This document shows, piece after piece, positions 9,351-19,964 of a DNA stretch of 64,000 nt. The stretch's first letter is position 1. Each line of letters opens with the position of its first letter. Position numbers and translations under genes: made by a program. The DNA is from Pectinophora gossypiella (taxonomy: Eukaryota > Arthropoda > Insecta > Lepidoptera > Gelechiidae), in assembly GCF_024362695.1 (NCBI RefSeq), contig NC_065415.1, positions 10,457,438 to 10,521,437 of the forward strand, written 5' to 3'. The notes under the pieces were generated by a model, which saw nothing but the letters and a program-made list of their open reading frames with translations, ran no database searches and was not told the DNA's origin.

Positions 9351-11957
9351 CTGCTGGTCAGTTATTTTTTTACACATTCATAGATAAAGTCATGTTCGTG
9401 GTTTCTAATGGAAGATCTTTCAGTAATCAATAGGATAGGTACTTATGAAATTCATTCTAATTATAGATAACCGTGTGGTGAAAACATTCACTACATGCTT
9501 AGAACAGGCCGGTTTTGTACAAAAATACCAGCTATGATTTATACGCAGTCGCAGGTAAAATTGATATTTCAGTTTAAAAATGCTGGTGTAAAAAAGTTCA
9601 GTACCGACACAGATAGATGAGGCGGAAACAGCATGCAGGGATCGCGACATTCTACCATCGATCATCTAAATACACCTTTAAATTATATGCGTGGAGACTG
9701 AAAAGCGTTTAGCCAATTTATATTATTTCCTTTCTATGTTCACTCTATACTAGACTGAGCGCGATTGAAAAACATAGAACACATTCCGCTGCGTATTTTC
9801 CACACATCGTACGCGAAGAAACCTACAGAGGGTCCTTTTTGAAATGATGGCCCTATATGGGCGATGAGCTGATCACCAGTAATGTAATCCCTAATGGGAA
9901 GAGTACGTAATAAGAAAACAAAACACGGCTCTACTTTTGATACGCAGTCCTAAGACAGAATATGATCCTAAACATCATGCTAGAAAACACACAATCCCAT
10001 GACATCTGAACGCATTTTGTTCGTTCCAAATCCAGCAACAAAAAGTCACGTTTATTGTGTGTATTTCCTCGGAAAAGCGTGGAGCAGCCTATGTGATATT
10101 TGTGTAAAACCAGGATATTATATAATCATAGTAAGTGACCCTTACATCGGTGGATCGTGGCCACCCATGAGCACGTGTATGAGATTTAAGAGGCTCCAAG
10201 AGCTACGGAGCGCGCCATATTAGGTATCCACTTGATGGATCATGTACAGAACTTTGAAACTCGACATCACGATGAGGACGTAGCTAAATTGCTGGGCTTA
10301 AATTATTATTTCCAGAATATCAGGAACACGCCTACATGCGATATCCTGATTACAAGTCTACTAGGTATTATTAATAAAAGAACTTTTTCCGTGAAACTGT
10401 AAATGTGGTAAAATAGGAAGTCAAGAAAAGTACGTAGTAAGTAAGGATCAGGTATCTGGGACAAAGGGCACAAAGGTCGAATTATATTGAGAAGAATGAA
10501 AGTAATAGATCTGTTCTGTAAGTTATGATGTCAATGACCTTTCTCATCAACTCTTGTGTCCATGTTATTTTATTATCTAAGCAATGTATGGAACAAACAA
10601 AAGCAAATCCGGTATGTCCAAAGAGGTCTTTGTCGGATATCACTGTTAATGCGGTTTGAATCAAAAGCAAAAAAAAAAACAAAACAATTCGAAATTTAAA
10701 AATTAAAAACATAACCGCAAAAGTAAACAAAGAGCAACTACTTTAACGTATAATACCGTTACATACAGGAACGGTCAGCGGCACACGCGACACGTTCTGT
10801 GGCCGGAAGTAGCGCCAGTCCCGGATATTGAACGGTAAACTGTCCACTGTGCCACCGAATCCCAACTTTAAATTTCGAAGAGTATTTTACTTGCAATATT
10901 TAAATTTTAGTAAAATGATAAGTAGCCAGCTAGTGTTACTTTTAAAAATGGTAAAATAGTGTTTAGTTACTGTAATTACGCTTATAATAAATATATCGTT
11001 TGATGTTTGTTGTTTGTACTGTATTCATGTGTTATGTCTGATTGTTGAAATTTAGCTCTGTGCAATAAAGTATATTTGATTTGTTTTGATGATTCTGCTC
11101 AAGAAAATATCAAGTAATTTTGACGAGACTTATTTATTCTAAATTTACTTCGGAATAAATTCAGTACTGGGTCGGAAATAACTAAGGAAAAACATAGACA
11201 GTCTTCATAAATACTACCGAGTGTAATTTTATATCACCAAGAGAGTTTATGGAGTACAATTCAACATGAATACATACTGATCCGAATATGTGACATCTGG
11301 GCTAATAGTCAGGTTAGATATCAAAACGACTTGTCTTACTAACTGGCATGAGGACATGACTCAAAATAATTATTTACAGTTTATAAATAATAATCGTCGA
11401 GCTGAAATAAATATAAGCTTATGTCTAGCTTATTAGCACTATTGATTTAAATAGCAAAGCCACACGACAGATGTCCAAATCATCGCAATTTACAACCAGT
11501 GAACTATTTCAAATCCAATGCGGCGAATAATTCAAAAGGTGCCAGCGAAAATAAACATAAAACCACGTCTATTTCCCGCTTGGGGCCACGGAAATGCGGA
11601 AAGCGTAGCCTGTCCACAGTGGTCCGGCGTGTCATGCTTGCCGGAATATAATAGGCTTCATAAAAATAGCGCAAATCTATTCGCTCTTTTGTTTTTCCCT
11701 GCGCGAAGCTGTCTATTAGAACTAGTGGGTATTATTTTACAGGAAATCATGGCAATGCATTTTTATAGAGGTTTAATTTGAATGATATACTCCAATTGCT
11801 ACAATGAAAAAAGAATGAAGTAACCACAGATGACAGATAGACGTCTTTTACTTTTTGAATCGAATAATATTGTGTGTGGAGTTTCATTTAGTGATATAAA
11901 TGAAAGAAAAAGAATATTTATTATTAGAGGATGCTACAATACAATAATATATAAAAC
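9351..11957. other. No gene recognised
   Basis: Short unrelated frames only (up to 87 codons). A polyadenylation-like GTGCAATAAAGTATATTTGA at 11051-11070 could mark the 3' end of an old retroelement, but no body was recognised. Confidence 0.45.
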
Positions 11958-11968
11958 TTACATCACAT

Positions 11969-12095
11969 CATACATACATAAACTGCCTATATACGTCCCA
12001 CTGCTGGGCAGAGGCCTCCCCTCAATCAACCGGAGGGGGTATGGAGCATACTCCACCACGCTGCTCCAATGTGGGTTGATGTAGGTGTTTTTACA
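11969..12095 (-). mobile_element. SINE family A tail, 5'-truncated, with 11-bp duplication
   Basis: On the minus strand it reads from the middle of the SINE (ACACCTACATCAACCCACAT) to the terminus ATATAGGCAGTTTATGTATG. TTACATCACAT is repeated at 11958-11968 and 12096-12106, so the borders are clear. This short insertion left only the 3' 127 bp of the element. Confidence 0.85.
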
Positions 12096-12203
12096 TTACA
12101 TCACATATACTTAATACAGAAACAAAAAAATATTTGTTGAAATGGTAGTGGTGAAAGTCCCTAGTAAATGGACTGGACTCACATCACATTACAATATTAC
12201 TAT

Positions 12204-12322
12204 GGTGCCATGATCACCATCAGCCGGAAATCGTCCACTGCTGGTCATAGGCCTCTCCCAAGCCTCGCGACTACGATGTATCTTCTGCTGCCCGTATCCA
12301 ACAGTTTCCCGCGACCTGCAAC
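12204..12322 (-). mobile_element. LINE 3' end (family R), 5'-truncated
   Basis: On the minus strand the sequence GGCTTGGGAGAGGCCTATGA-CCAGCAGTGGACGAT-GGCTGATGGTGATCA matches the family R terminus at 14119-14212: the coding end of a LINE ORF (Leu-Gly-Glu-Ala-Tyr-x-Gln-Gln-Trp) followed by a stop and a TGA-type simple tail. ATTACTAT flanks it at 12196-12203 and 12323-12330 as a probable 8-bp duplication. Confidence 0.65.
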
Positions 12323-12330
12323 ATTACTAT

Positions 12331-12835
12331 TTATATTATTTGTATTGCTTGGTAGTTTATGCTTCATTGTCATCGTAGCAAAACTATAACATGTCTGCAG
12401 CATGAAAAAAAAACTATTCATTATTTCTCAACAAGTCCCAAAGGCAGGAAACACAAAACGTGTAAGTAATTTAAAGTTGCATGGCTCCACATTTCGTAAC
12501 ATCACTTCCAACCAGCTTACAACCAGTTGAAACTAGAATAGATTTATGCACTAATTTTATCAGTGATGCAACTACAGCAGTTTGTAGCGACACGTTTTGT
12601 CAGATACGCTGTGGACCGGAACAGTGGGCGACGCCTGCCAGGATGTGGTTTGGGCGGTGCACACTGGGCAAGATTATTCATATCTGGACAAACACAAATT
12701 GTTTAACGTTAAACTGGTATATAATGTGCGTCTTATATGCTTTATCTACTTACGTGTGATACGCAGCGTTTTAGAATCGTAAGTATTTAATGATATACTT
12801 ACGTGGGTGTATATGGATTTAGGTTACATTTTTCT

Positions 12836-12866
<31 letters not shown>

Positions 12867-14106
12867 ATTTCGGAAATATTTAATTCAATTAATAAATAAT
12901 AAAAAAACAGAATGTAAATCCACCACAGGCTCAATTGTATTGTTTCTATTGCGTGTGTATAAAAACATTTATTAAAAAATGTTAGGTAAGGTTAGTTAAG
13001 AGAAAAGAGGATAATTTTATACAAGTGGTTATATTAATGTCAGTGAAGTGTTCGAAGTAGGTTCCAAAATCCGATCAAAAGAATTAGATTTTTCTTATTT
13101 CGTCTATTCTTTTTTATAAAGGTTATCCATTCCCTACAATTTAATCGAAAAAAGATGATGTTAACAACGTTTTTAATTTAGAAAAGGTCCTTGAAATCTT
13201 TCCACTGTTTTCATAATCTGCAAACGTCACTTTTACTCATTTAAATCTTTTCAAAATGTCCGAATCACGTTACTGTCAAGCGAAAAATTAGTCAGAATTT
13301 TATTGAAAGTATTAATCTCCGGCCGAGCAAATTATTTTTACGAATGAAAAGCTACAATTTCATTCGGATCTGAACTCTGTATTTGAATTATGACGAGTTG
13401 AAAACGATTCGTGCAAAGAGAAATTGTAAAATTTTAATAAAGTTTTTCGTGTACTTATTCAAGACCTAACATTTATAATATTTTACAGTATGATTGAAGA
13501 AGAAGTGAATAAGCATTATACATTGACTATAAATAATTTCCTGAAAATCAAACTCAACGCCGCAATAAGATTATTATCGATGCTATGGTAAATATGTACA
13601 GAAACTCTTGTTAATTTGTATTCGAGAGTTTTATTCATATTTTTGTTCCAAACTTCTTAGCTTTTCAAATTTTAATAAGTCCCCTAACTGCAATGCGAAC
13701 GTTTCCCCTTTTGAAATCGTACCCGGGGGCAAGATACAGTGCTATTACAAGAACAATGTCGTAAATAAACTCATTTTTACTGAATACAATGTCTATATCT
13801 TTTCATATTAAATTTAATGCTAACATCATGCTCGAAATAGGAAAACTTTGTACGGTAAGATTATTTTATATTTTTATTTTATTTATTTCGATAACCAGAA
13901 GCTTATAAAACAGAACATTTAGCAAAATGTTTAACAAACCAACAGAAGCTACTTAAAATAAAATATGTTATTTAGATAAAAAAATATATACTGTATCGTA
14001 TTAATATATTTAAAACGTTTCCTTAATATAAAATAGAACGTACAAGTACTTAAATAAGACCTATAGAAACTGATATTTTTTCATCTCACAGTATATTAAT
14101 ATATTT
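12331..14106. other. No gene recognised; poly(T) tract at 12838-12867
   Basis: Contains a near-pure T tract of about 30 bases, possibly the poly(A) tail of an unrecognised minus-strand retroelement. Frames of up to 92 codons at 12481-12782 and 13608-13811 show no domain. Confidence 0.4.
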
Positions 14107-14118
14107 ATGAAAATAATA

Positions 14119-14212
14119 GCCGCTGGATGCGGGCAGCGCAGGACCGATCGTCGTGGAGATTCTTGGGGGAGGCCTATGCCCAGCAGTGGGCGTCGTACGG
14201 CTGATGATGATG
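14119..14212 (+). mobile_element. LINE 3' end (family R) encoding the last ORF codons
   Basis: One frame reads RWMRAAQDRSSWRFLGEAYA, then QQWASYG and a stop, followed by (TGA)n. This is the C-terminal end of a LINE polyprotein. ATGAAAATAATA (12 bp) flanks the insert at 14107-14118 and 14213-14224, so only 94 bp of the LINE were copied before reverse transcription stopped. Related fragments are at 12204-12322 and 32354-32405. Its GGAGGCCTATGCCCAGCAGT motif recurs in the SINE family A and C tails. Confidence 0.85.
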
Positions 14213-14224
14213 ATGAAAATAATA

Positions 14225-15045
14225 CTAACAACATCATAAAGAAAGTAATATTTAGAATACTTTGGAATTTCTAATAAAATATAAGAAACTAAACTGAAAA
14301 TATTCAATCCCTTATTAAAGATCCCAAGGCAACTATGGGGATAATAATCTACATTCTTGAGAAAGTCGGTCTTAGGGATGGAAATGTTTGAAACTTCACG
14401 TTTTTTTTTTTTTTTCTTTATTAAGGAAACAAACAGCTTACACAATAGATACTTAAAGATATAAACTTATAATTAAACACATTAAGCCAAAGCAGTTTCC
14501 ACCGATGTATCTAACATATATTATATTTCGTTGCAAATTGCGGTGAACTAGTCTATAAATTATATTAAGTTATACTGTTAGGCCCAAGAATTAAATTAAT
14601 AGGTACAAAAAGAAACCTCTGTAAACAATCCCTCTATATCTAAGCATTCATTATATATCTATCTATTACATGTTTTAATCATTTCAGCTACATTGTTTTA
14701 CAGCATTGACAAAGGCATTTACCTTACTAGAAAATATATCTATATCACCATAAAATACATCATAGTTTAAACATGCTCGTACAATAAATCTATTTCTGGC
14801 GTAATTGGTGGCTGCATTGGGAATAGAAAAAATTCTATTTGAACGCAAACTTGCAACTGGGCATTGTTTAGTATTATTTCAGCAGGCATTTGTAAAATTG
14901 TACTTACCATTAATAAAATTTGTTTCTGGTACAAAATAAAACATTTTGTCGATAAGAGATGCAGTTGTACCTAGTTATCCATAATGATTTTACTATTATT
15001 GTGGACAATATCCGATTTGTCACTAAATACAAATGACCAATATAG
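14225..15045. other. No gene recognised
   Basis: AT-rich sequence with a T run at 14401-14415. No supported ORF or repeat was identified. Confidence 0.4.
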
Positions 15046-15172
15046 ACGGCGATACGGCTCACCACCTATCACGTTGGTTTAACAGAAAGCTCGATGAGGT
15101 GTGGGTTCCTAGTTTAACTGGCGAAGGATGTACCTCTGACTACCCCAACTAGTAGTCGTCAGCCTATGTTAT
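15046..15172 (+). mobile_element. Retrotransposon-type tail, family Q
   Basis: Contains CGATACGGCTCACCACCTAT, CACGTTGGTTTAACAGAAAG, CTCGATGAGGTGTGGGT and a GGATGTACCTCTGACTACCC stretch, ending near CCTATGTTATG. It is the plus-strand partner of 6243-6378. The presumed LINE or SINE body is absent. Confidence 0.65.
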
Positions 15173-16009
15173 GTTGACAATATCCGATAATAATAATTAA
15201 ATTGATAAATTGATCTATTTATATTGATCTAATAGAACGGAGCGTAATGACTTGTACCGTATGTTACGTAAGGATCGTATCAGACAATTTCAAATATTAT
15301 CATTGGCATCTGGAGTTTTCCAAGCCGTTCTTGGCTAGATTGGAGATGTTTCCTCTTTACCTAATAACGAACCTGTTTCTTGCAGTAGCTATAACGTTCA
15401 AGGTTCATTAGTTTAATTTCATGTAACAGTTTGACTGTATATTTAATATATCAATATTTATCAAGTTTAGTACTTAGGTATCTTTTAAAAGTTGATTTCT
15501 AAGTCTCACTATCTCCGTTTTTTTCTTCGGATATGATAAATATGTTATGGATCACACAATATGTAATTTTATACAAGTCTGTCGATTAAAACTGTCGTAG
15601 ATTTTTGTTGAATTTGAGTTCGACTACCTAAACCAATTTGCAAATGTCAACGTCAAGGCAACTGAAAGCGCCACAATAAACGGAAAAGCTACTTAACCCC
15701 AAAATAATATTCAAAGGTCAGCACAGACATAAAGCTGATTACTTGTTCAAAATTAAGCGCTAACCGTTCAAGAAACCTTAAAACTGAAATTCATCAAAGC
15801 CGAGAGAAGTTTGTGTAAGCCTAACCGTTGCAACTATGAGCGGGGAAAATAACAAAGTTTCAAGCTTTCAAGTAAAGGCCCAACTTCAAAACCTCTGGCT
15901 AAGTAAAGAAAAAAGCGGCTTAATTGAAATTGTAAACTTGGTTCGCTTAATCTACACTCTACGGAAGATATTAAGTGCGAATTATGAGTGAAAGTCGAAA
16001 AAAGTTTCA

Positions 16010-16320
16010 GGGACGGTCGTAGGGCTTGATTACCTGAGTGGTTAGAAGCACTTTTGAAGTCGCCTCCTTAGAATCACTTCAGTATTTATGAGCGACGTCA
16101 ACCTTTTTTATTTTGAATTTTGCTTTTAACATCCGTAATAGCCCTGTTCGGAGAACGGGTGACTTATGTCGTAGTGTCACTGCTTCAAAACCTGACTGGG
16201 GCTCTAATCCATTAAATTCGTCTTATGAATCTGAATTCATGTTTGGATCACTTGATTCCTAGGATTTGGTTGGCAATATGGTTAGCAATATACTCGACCC
16301 TATTATATGTAACTTACATA
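16010..16320 (+). mobile_element. Old SINE-like element with a dispersed tail
   Basis: TTGATTACCTGAGTGGTTAG at the left could be a decayed tRNA-type A box. GCCCTGTTCGGAGAACGGGT follows, and the right part (GAATTCATGTTTGGATCACT) resembles 48745-48885 and 42586-42690. The parts are diverged, so joining them into one element is an inference. Confidence 0.4.
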
Positions 16321-16334
16321 GCTGATGTATATGC

Positions 16335-16395
16335 GGGTGTATTATGTACACCTAGGCCTACCCCTTCGGGGATACAGGCGCTATGATATGTTATG
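16335..16395 (+). mobile_element. LINE-type 3' tail fragment, family S
   Basis: CCTAGGCCTACCCCTTCGGG-GATACAGGCG followed by ATGATATGTTATGT resembles the lepidopteran retroelement ending whose cognate at 47155-47211 reads CTGCTTACCCCGATGGGAAA-TAGGCGG followed by ATGATGTATGTATG. Confidence 0.5.
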
Positions 16396-16956
16396 TCACT
16401 TTTAAGGTTTTTAGTAGGTAATTTAGTAGCTGTCATGAGTGTGTGCGCTCGTGTCAACATCATTGTAATAACCAATCCATATCGTCACTGTGTGTAATTA
16501 CTCGTAATTATTGAACATGAGTACGCAGTGCAGAATTAACTTCTGTTAATTTAATGTAAATTGGGTTAATTAAACTTCTCTGATCGATTATTGCGACAAG
16601 CAATAAAATTTTACTTTAGAACGCTGAATACTACACTGGAGATTTTCTTTTAACAACTTGCGACTGTGCCAAAAGTAAGTTTGGAGTCTCAAACCATCTA
16701 GGTTAAAGTAAATACGTAAAATAAAGAGACTGGGCTTTTACTACGAAAAGTGATGCAAGGAGCAATACGGATACCAACTGTTGTGATTGTTATGCTACTG
16801 AATCTCTAATATATACTAACGCAAAAGGGCATCAAAATCTGACCGGGTAGTTGACTAAATTGTCATTTTGTAAATCGTATTATTTGTATGAGGTTTCTAC
16901 AATTCTGGTATTTCTTAAATTTTTATTTATGTTTTAGTTATGAAGTTGAAGTATGT

Positions 16957-16990
16957 ATACAGGGTGTTAGGGACATCGTAACGAAAAAAA
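16957..16990 (+). mobile_element. MITE family 3, single terminus
   Basis: ATACAGGGTGTTAGGGACAT-CGTAACGAA is the terminal sequence of family 3, complete at 19786-19964. The matching opposite end is not found nearby, so this is a remnant. Confidence 0.6.
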
Positions 16991-17599
16991 AAATGGAACG
17001 CCTATTTGATTGTACTAAAAACGATGGTGGGTGTTTTTCTTGTCGCAAATGTTTAATTAAGATTTTGAATTTTTACTGTGCCGCAATGTAAGTCGAACAA
17101 CGCGGCACACAGACGTTAAACCTACGCACGGCTACGTTACGCGTGCGTGCGTGATACGATGTTGTATCTAGGTAGGAGTTTTCATTCTCTTGTATTTAGA
17201 TGCTTAGTGGTGTAACGTTTAAAAATGTTGAGTTTGTTGAAGTAGAACACCTACTGCCACGATTTTTCACGCACGGTACCTACCTACCAGTTATTAAAAC
17301 GTTCCTAACTTATTAACAATAAAAACCCTACTCTTGCCTTACCTTAATTGTTATTCCTTCGGATGAAGTACCTAGGTAGGTACCCTAGAACATGTCACGT
17401 CACGTAGGTATGCAACATCGCGTTTCCTCCGCGGTAGGTAGGTATCACACGCACTCACAAACACAACACCTTGCTCTTTAATAAACATCAACAATCTTCC
17501 ATACTTTTGCGCAGTAAATGGTCTATGATCTATCATCATAGTCGACACTACTCATTTACAGAATGAAACAAACACTCACAAACACGAAAAAAATATCCT

Positions 17600-17757
17600 C
17601 GAAAAACATCACGCGATTCGGGTCACGCTTAGTATTCGACTGAGCGGAAGCGCGCGGCGGCGTTAGCGCAAAGCATCAAAGGCGCCGACTAAGGGCGCCG
17701 ACGACGCACTGGCCGCGGCCGAGTCGAGCCGACGACTAGAGAGAGAGAGAGAAGTAT
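17600..17757 (-). promoter_or_regulatory. CpG-rich, GAGA-containing possible promoter
   Basis: A sharp G+C and CpG rise (GGCGCCGAC occurs twice, and there are GCGCGCGGCGGCG and GGCCGCGGCCGAG runs) ends in a (GA)n tract at 17741-17754 that would bind GAGA factor. On the minus strand an arthropod initiator match TCAGTC (17638-17643) lies just downstream of the CpG-rich block. No TATA box, no correctly spaced downstream element and no coding exon are visible. The GC content could instead belong to the repeat family beginning at 17771. Confidence 0.22.
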
Positions 17758-17770
17758 GTTTATGGTGCAA

Positions 17771-18122
17771 GTGACAGAGAAAGAAATAGTATCTGTTCGT
17801 ATGCCTACTTTATTGGCGAGCGTTGCCCTTGACCCGTGCGCCGGCTATTCACCTGCGCATAGCTGAAGTTGTAGATACGTTATTATTATTATTGATGACA
17901 TTGATAAAATTTAATAATTAGTAATTTTTATTTGTTTATTTTAAATGTGCGTTCTATGCAGCTTAAAACACAATATGGGACTGAAAAAAATCTAATTTTT
18001 TTATGAATTTGGCGACAGGAAACTTCACTTGATACCTATCAACTCAAAGAAATACCTAGTATCTGTTCGTAATGCCTACTTTATTGGCGCGCGTTGCCCT
18101 TGATCCGTGAGGCTATTCACGT
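17771..18122 (+). repeat. Composite repeat, copy 1 (family T)
   Basis: Begins GTGACAGAGAAAGAAATAGT-ATCTGTTCGT, continues through TTGGCGAGCGTTGCCCTTGA, and is followed by GTTCTATGCAGCTTAAAACA-CAATATGGGA (17949-17978) and a MITE-family-3-like arm (18003-18047). A second start of the first module appears at 18046-18122. The same order of modules recurs at 19241-19683. No coding frame is seen, and its borders are uncertain. Confidence 0.65.
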
Positions 18123-18212
18123 CCGAGTATCCATCAAGACAGATCAAACAAGCCCTAACTCGGAGGTCTTGCGTCCCAGGATCCTTTAATTATGTCTTAG
18201 AACCTTCTTGGC

Positions 18213-18440
18213 CTATGTGGTCCAGTGGTTGAGCGATGGGATGCGGAGGGCCCGGGTTCGTATTCCGGTGGGGACATATCACAAAAATCTGTTTATAAGG
18301 CCTTTGGTTGGGACGTCACAGGCTGATCACCTGATTGTCCGAAAGTAAAATGATCCGTGCTTCGGAAGGTACGTTAAGTCGTTGCTCCCGTCTACTAGGT
18401 ACTTATGTAAGCACGTAGCCGTTACATGAATATTGTACAC
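18213..18440 (+). mobile_element. SINE family B with tRNA-like head
   Basis: The head has an A box TGGTCCAGTGG (18220-18230) and a B box GGTTCGTATTCC (18255-18266), the internal RNA polymerase III promoter of a tRNA-derived SINE. A CACCTGATTGTCCGAAAGTA stretch and the shared core (CCGTGCTTCGGAAGGTACGT, 18355-18374) follow, and then the start of the family B tail (GTAGCCGTTACATGAAT). The distal tail is missing, so this copy is 3'-incomplete or diverged. Confidence 0.8.
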
Positions 18441-18620
18441 AGAACAGGATAGGTTTAATTAGTTCTTTACTGATGATTTAACAATTAGATTTAAAACCAC
18501 GAATAACTTAGTACTTAGTACCTCGGTACCAACATGTAACAAGAAAAATAAGATCACTCCTCTCGGTCAATTTTTTTCTTTGAACATGCCGACATTGCCT
18601 ACGCGGCGGAGTTGCCGAAC

Positions 18621-18808
18621 TATCGATAGGTAGATTATCAATTGTTGAACTTGAAAATTGTCTAAACTATCGAAAGTAGTGATAGTACATTTAGATCGAT
18701 ACAAGCGATAGTACCGATAGGTCTTGCTTTGTAACAATAATGGGTATTGATCTAAAAGATCTATCGATAGGTACCTACTATTGGTTTTTTTTTAACTAGG
18801 TATCGATA
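18621..18808. promoter_or_regulatory. Cluster of TATCGATA palindromes
   Basis: TATCGATA occurs at 18621-18628, 18762-18769 and 18801-18808, with near matches (CTATCGAAAG, AGATCGATAC, ACCGATAGG) between them. In insects TATCGATA is the DRE motif bound by DREF and BEAF-type factors at housekeeping promoters and insulators. Here it may equally be an internal repeat of a mobile element: related CGAT-rich motifs occur in MITE family 2. No transcript evidence is available from sequence. Confidence 0.3.
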
Positions 18809-19031
18809 GGCAACACTCTGGCGGAGTGTCCGCCCAATTCTAGACGCGATCTCGCTCGATTTTTGTGTAGCGAGCTTTTGCGTAGGTACTTACATACTAA
18901 GTTGGTGGATGGTTGACATAGTAGGTAACTAATTACCTAATCTGTGGTGGTTGTGTTAGTTGGTAGTTAGTTATTCTAATGACAACAAAGAATACAATTA
19001 TTTACTGTTTCAACTGTTTTAGGTAGATAAT

Positions 19032-19203
19032 GGCCCCGATTCCTATGAGTAAATGAATGAATAACCCGGTCGAATCAAAAAGGTATCTCGCTGGTATGCA
19101 AACCGTTTGACGTGTGCTGTCAACTTTTCTGTCGGTTGTTTTAGATTTCTGCTTAAAATTGACGTGTATTCCATAAATTTTATGCCTGTTGATTATCCGT
19201 CCA
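19032..19203. mobile_element. Palindromic MITE, family 1, copy 3 (damaged)
   Basis: The left end GGCCCCGATTCCTATGAG jumps directly to the family 1 centre (AATGAATGAATAACCCGGTC, GTATCTCGCTGGTATGCA, ACCGTTTGACGTGTGCTGTC) and ends near TGATTATCCGTCC. The left arm is deleted internally and the outer right arm is lost. Confidence 0.7.
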
Positions 19204-19240
19204 TTTAAGAATAAGAATAAAATAAATTTATAATTTACGA

Positions 19241-19451
19241 TAGACAGAGAAAGAAATAGGATCGGTTCGTAGTGCCTACTTTGTAGGCCGCGCCGCCGCC
19301 GCGCCGCCGCCGCGCCGCCGCCGCGCCGCAGCCGCGCCGCCGGCGTGCGGCGCGGGGCGCGCGGAGCGGGGCGTGCGGAGCGGGGCGCGCGGAGCGGGGC
19401 GTGCGGAGCGGGGCGCGCGGCGCGGTGCGTGTGGCCGTTGACCCGTTCGAG
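19241..19451 (+). repeat. Family T repeat with an expanded G+C minisatellite
   Basis: Starts TAGACAGAGAAAGAAATAGG with ATCGGTTCGTAGTGCCTACT, as at 17771. About 19289-19432 is then an array of CGCCGCCGC units followed by alternating 14-mers GCGTGCGGAGCGGG and GCGCGCGGAGCGGG. It leaves the repeat at CGTTGACCCGTTCGAG, matching CCTTGACCCGTGCGC of copy 1. The array sits where copy 1 has only GGCGAGCGTTGCC, so it looks like a local expansion. The arginine/alanine-rich 63-codon minus-strand frame here is a by-product. Confidence 0.75.
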
Positions 19452-19683
19452 CAGCTGTTGTCTCCATTACATCGAAAATTTTCGATAATTTGTCATTATT
19501 GTTTTTTTTATTGAAATTTGGGTTCTATGCAGCTAAAAGCACAATATGGAATTGAAAATAATTAAAAACAAAACTCAAAATTTCATGAATTTTGCGACGG
19601 AAAATTCCACTAGATATTAACTCAGAATCATGGTCTGAATCATCCCTCTCAGTATTCGTTACGATGTCACTAACACCCAGTAT
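19452..19683 (+). repeat. Composite repeat, copy 2, ending in a MITE family 3 arm
   Basis: GTTCTATGCAGCTAAAAGCA-CAATATGG matches 17949-17976. The arm from ATGAATTTTGCGACGGAAAA to TACGATGTCACTAACACCCA (about 19585-19680) is one half of MITE family 3. With 19241-19451 it repeats the module order of 17771-18047. Confidence 0.65.
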
Positions 19684-19785
19684 GTACGTACATACAACAT
19701 CATCAAGGTTATTTATTTTATTAATAAAAACTAAAAAGACCTAACAAAAATATTCTCTACATAAGTAGTTTCATAAAATATACGT

Positions 19786-19964
19786 ATACAGGATGTTAGT
19801 GACATCGTAACGAATGCTGAGCGAGATGATTCAGACCATGATTCCGAGTTGATATCAAGTGGAATTTTCCGTCGCAAAAGTATGGACCGGAAAATAATTT
19901 TAAAAAACACTAAAATTTTCATGACCCTCTAACTTTTCGTTACGTAGTCACTAACACCCTGTAT
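19786..19964. mobile_element. MITE family 3, complete palindrome
   Basis: Ends ATACAGGATGTTAGTGACAT and its inverted partner (GTAGTCACTAACACCCTGTAT) enclose 179 bp. The left arm reads on through GAGATGATTCAGACCATGAT and GAGTTGATATCAAGTGGAAT, a sequence that recurs as inverted arms at 19580-19683 and in 54743-55242. The right arm of this copy is short. It is a non-coding, presumably non-autonomous DNA transposon. Confidence 0.75.

Noticed and set aside
14086..14445. 119-codon minus-strand frame
   Set aside because: It runs antisense through the LINE R tail and flanking AT-rich DNA. The plus strand carries the recognisable coding end.
19276..19467. 63-codon Arg/Ala/Pro-rich minus-strand frame
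   Set aside because: By-product of the G+C minisatellite.
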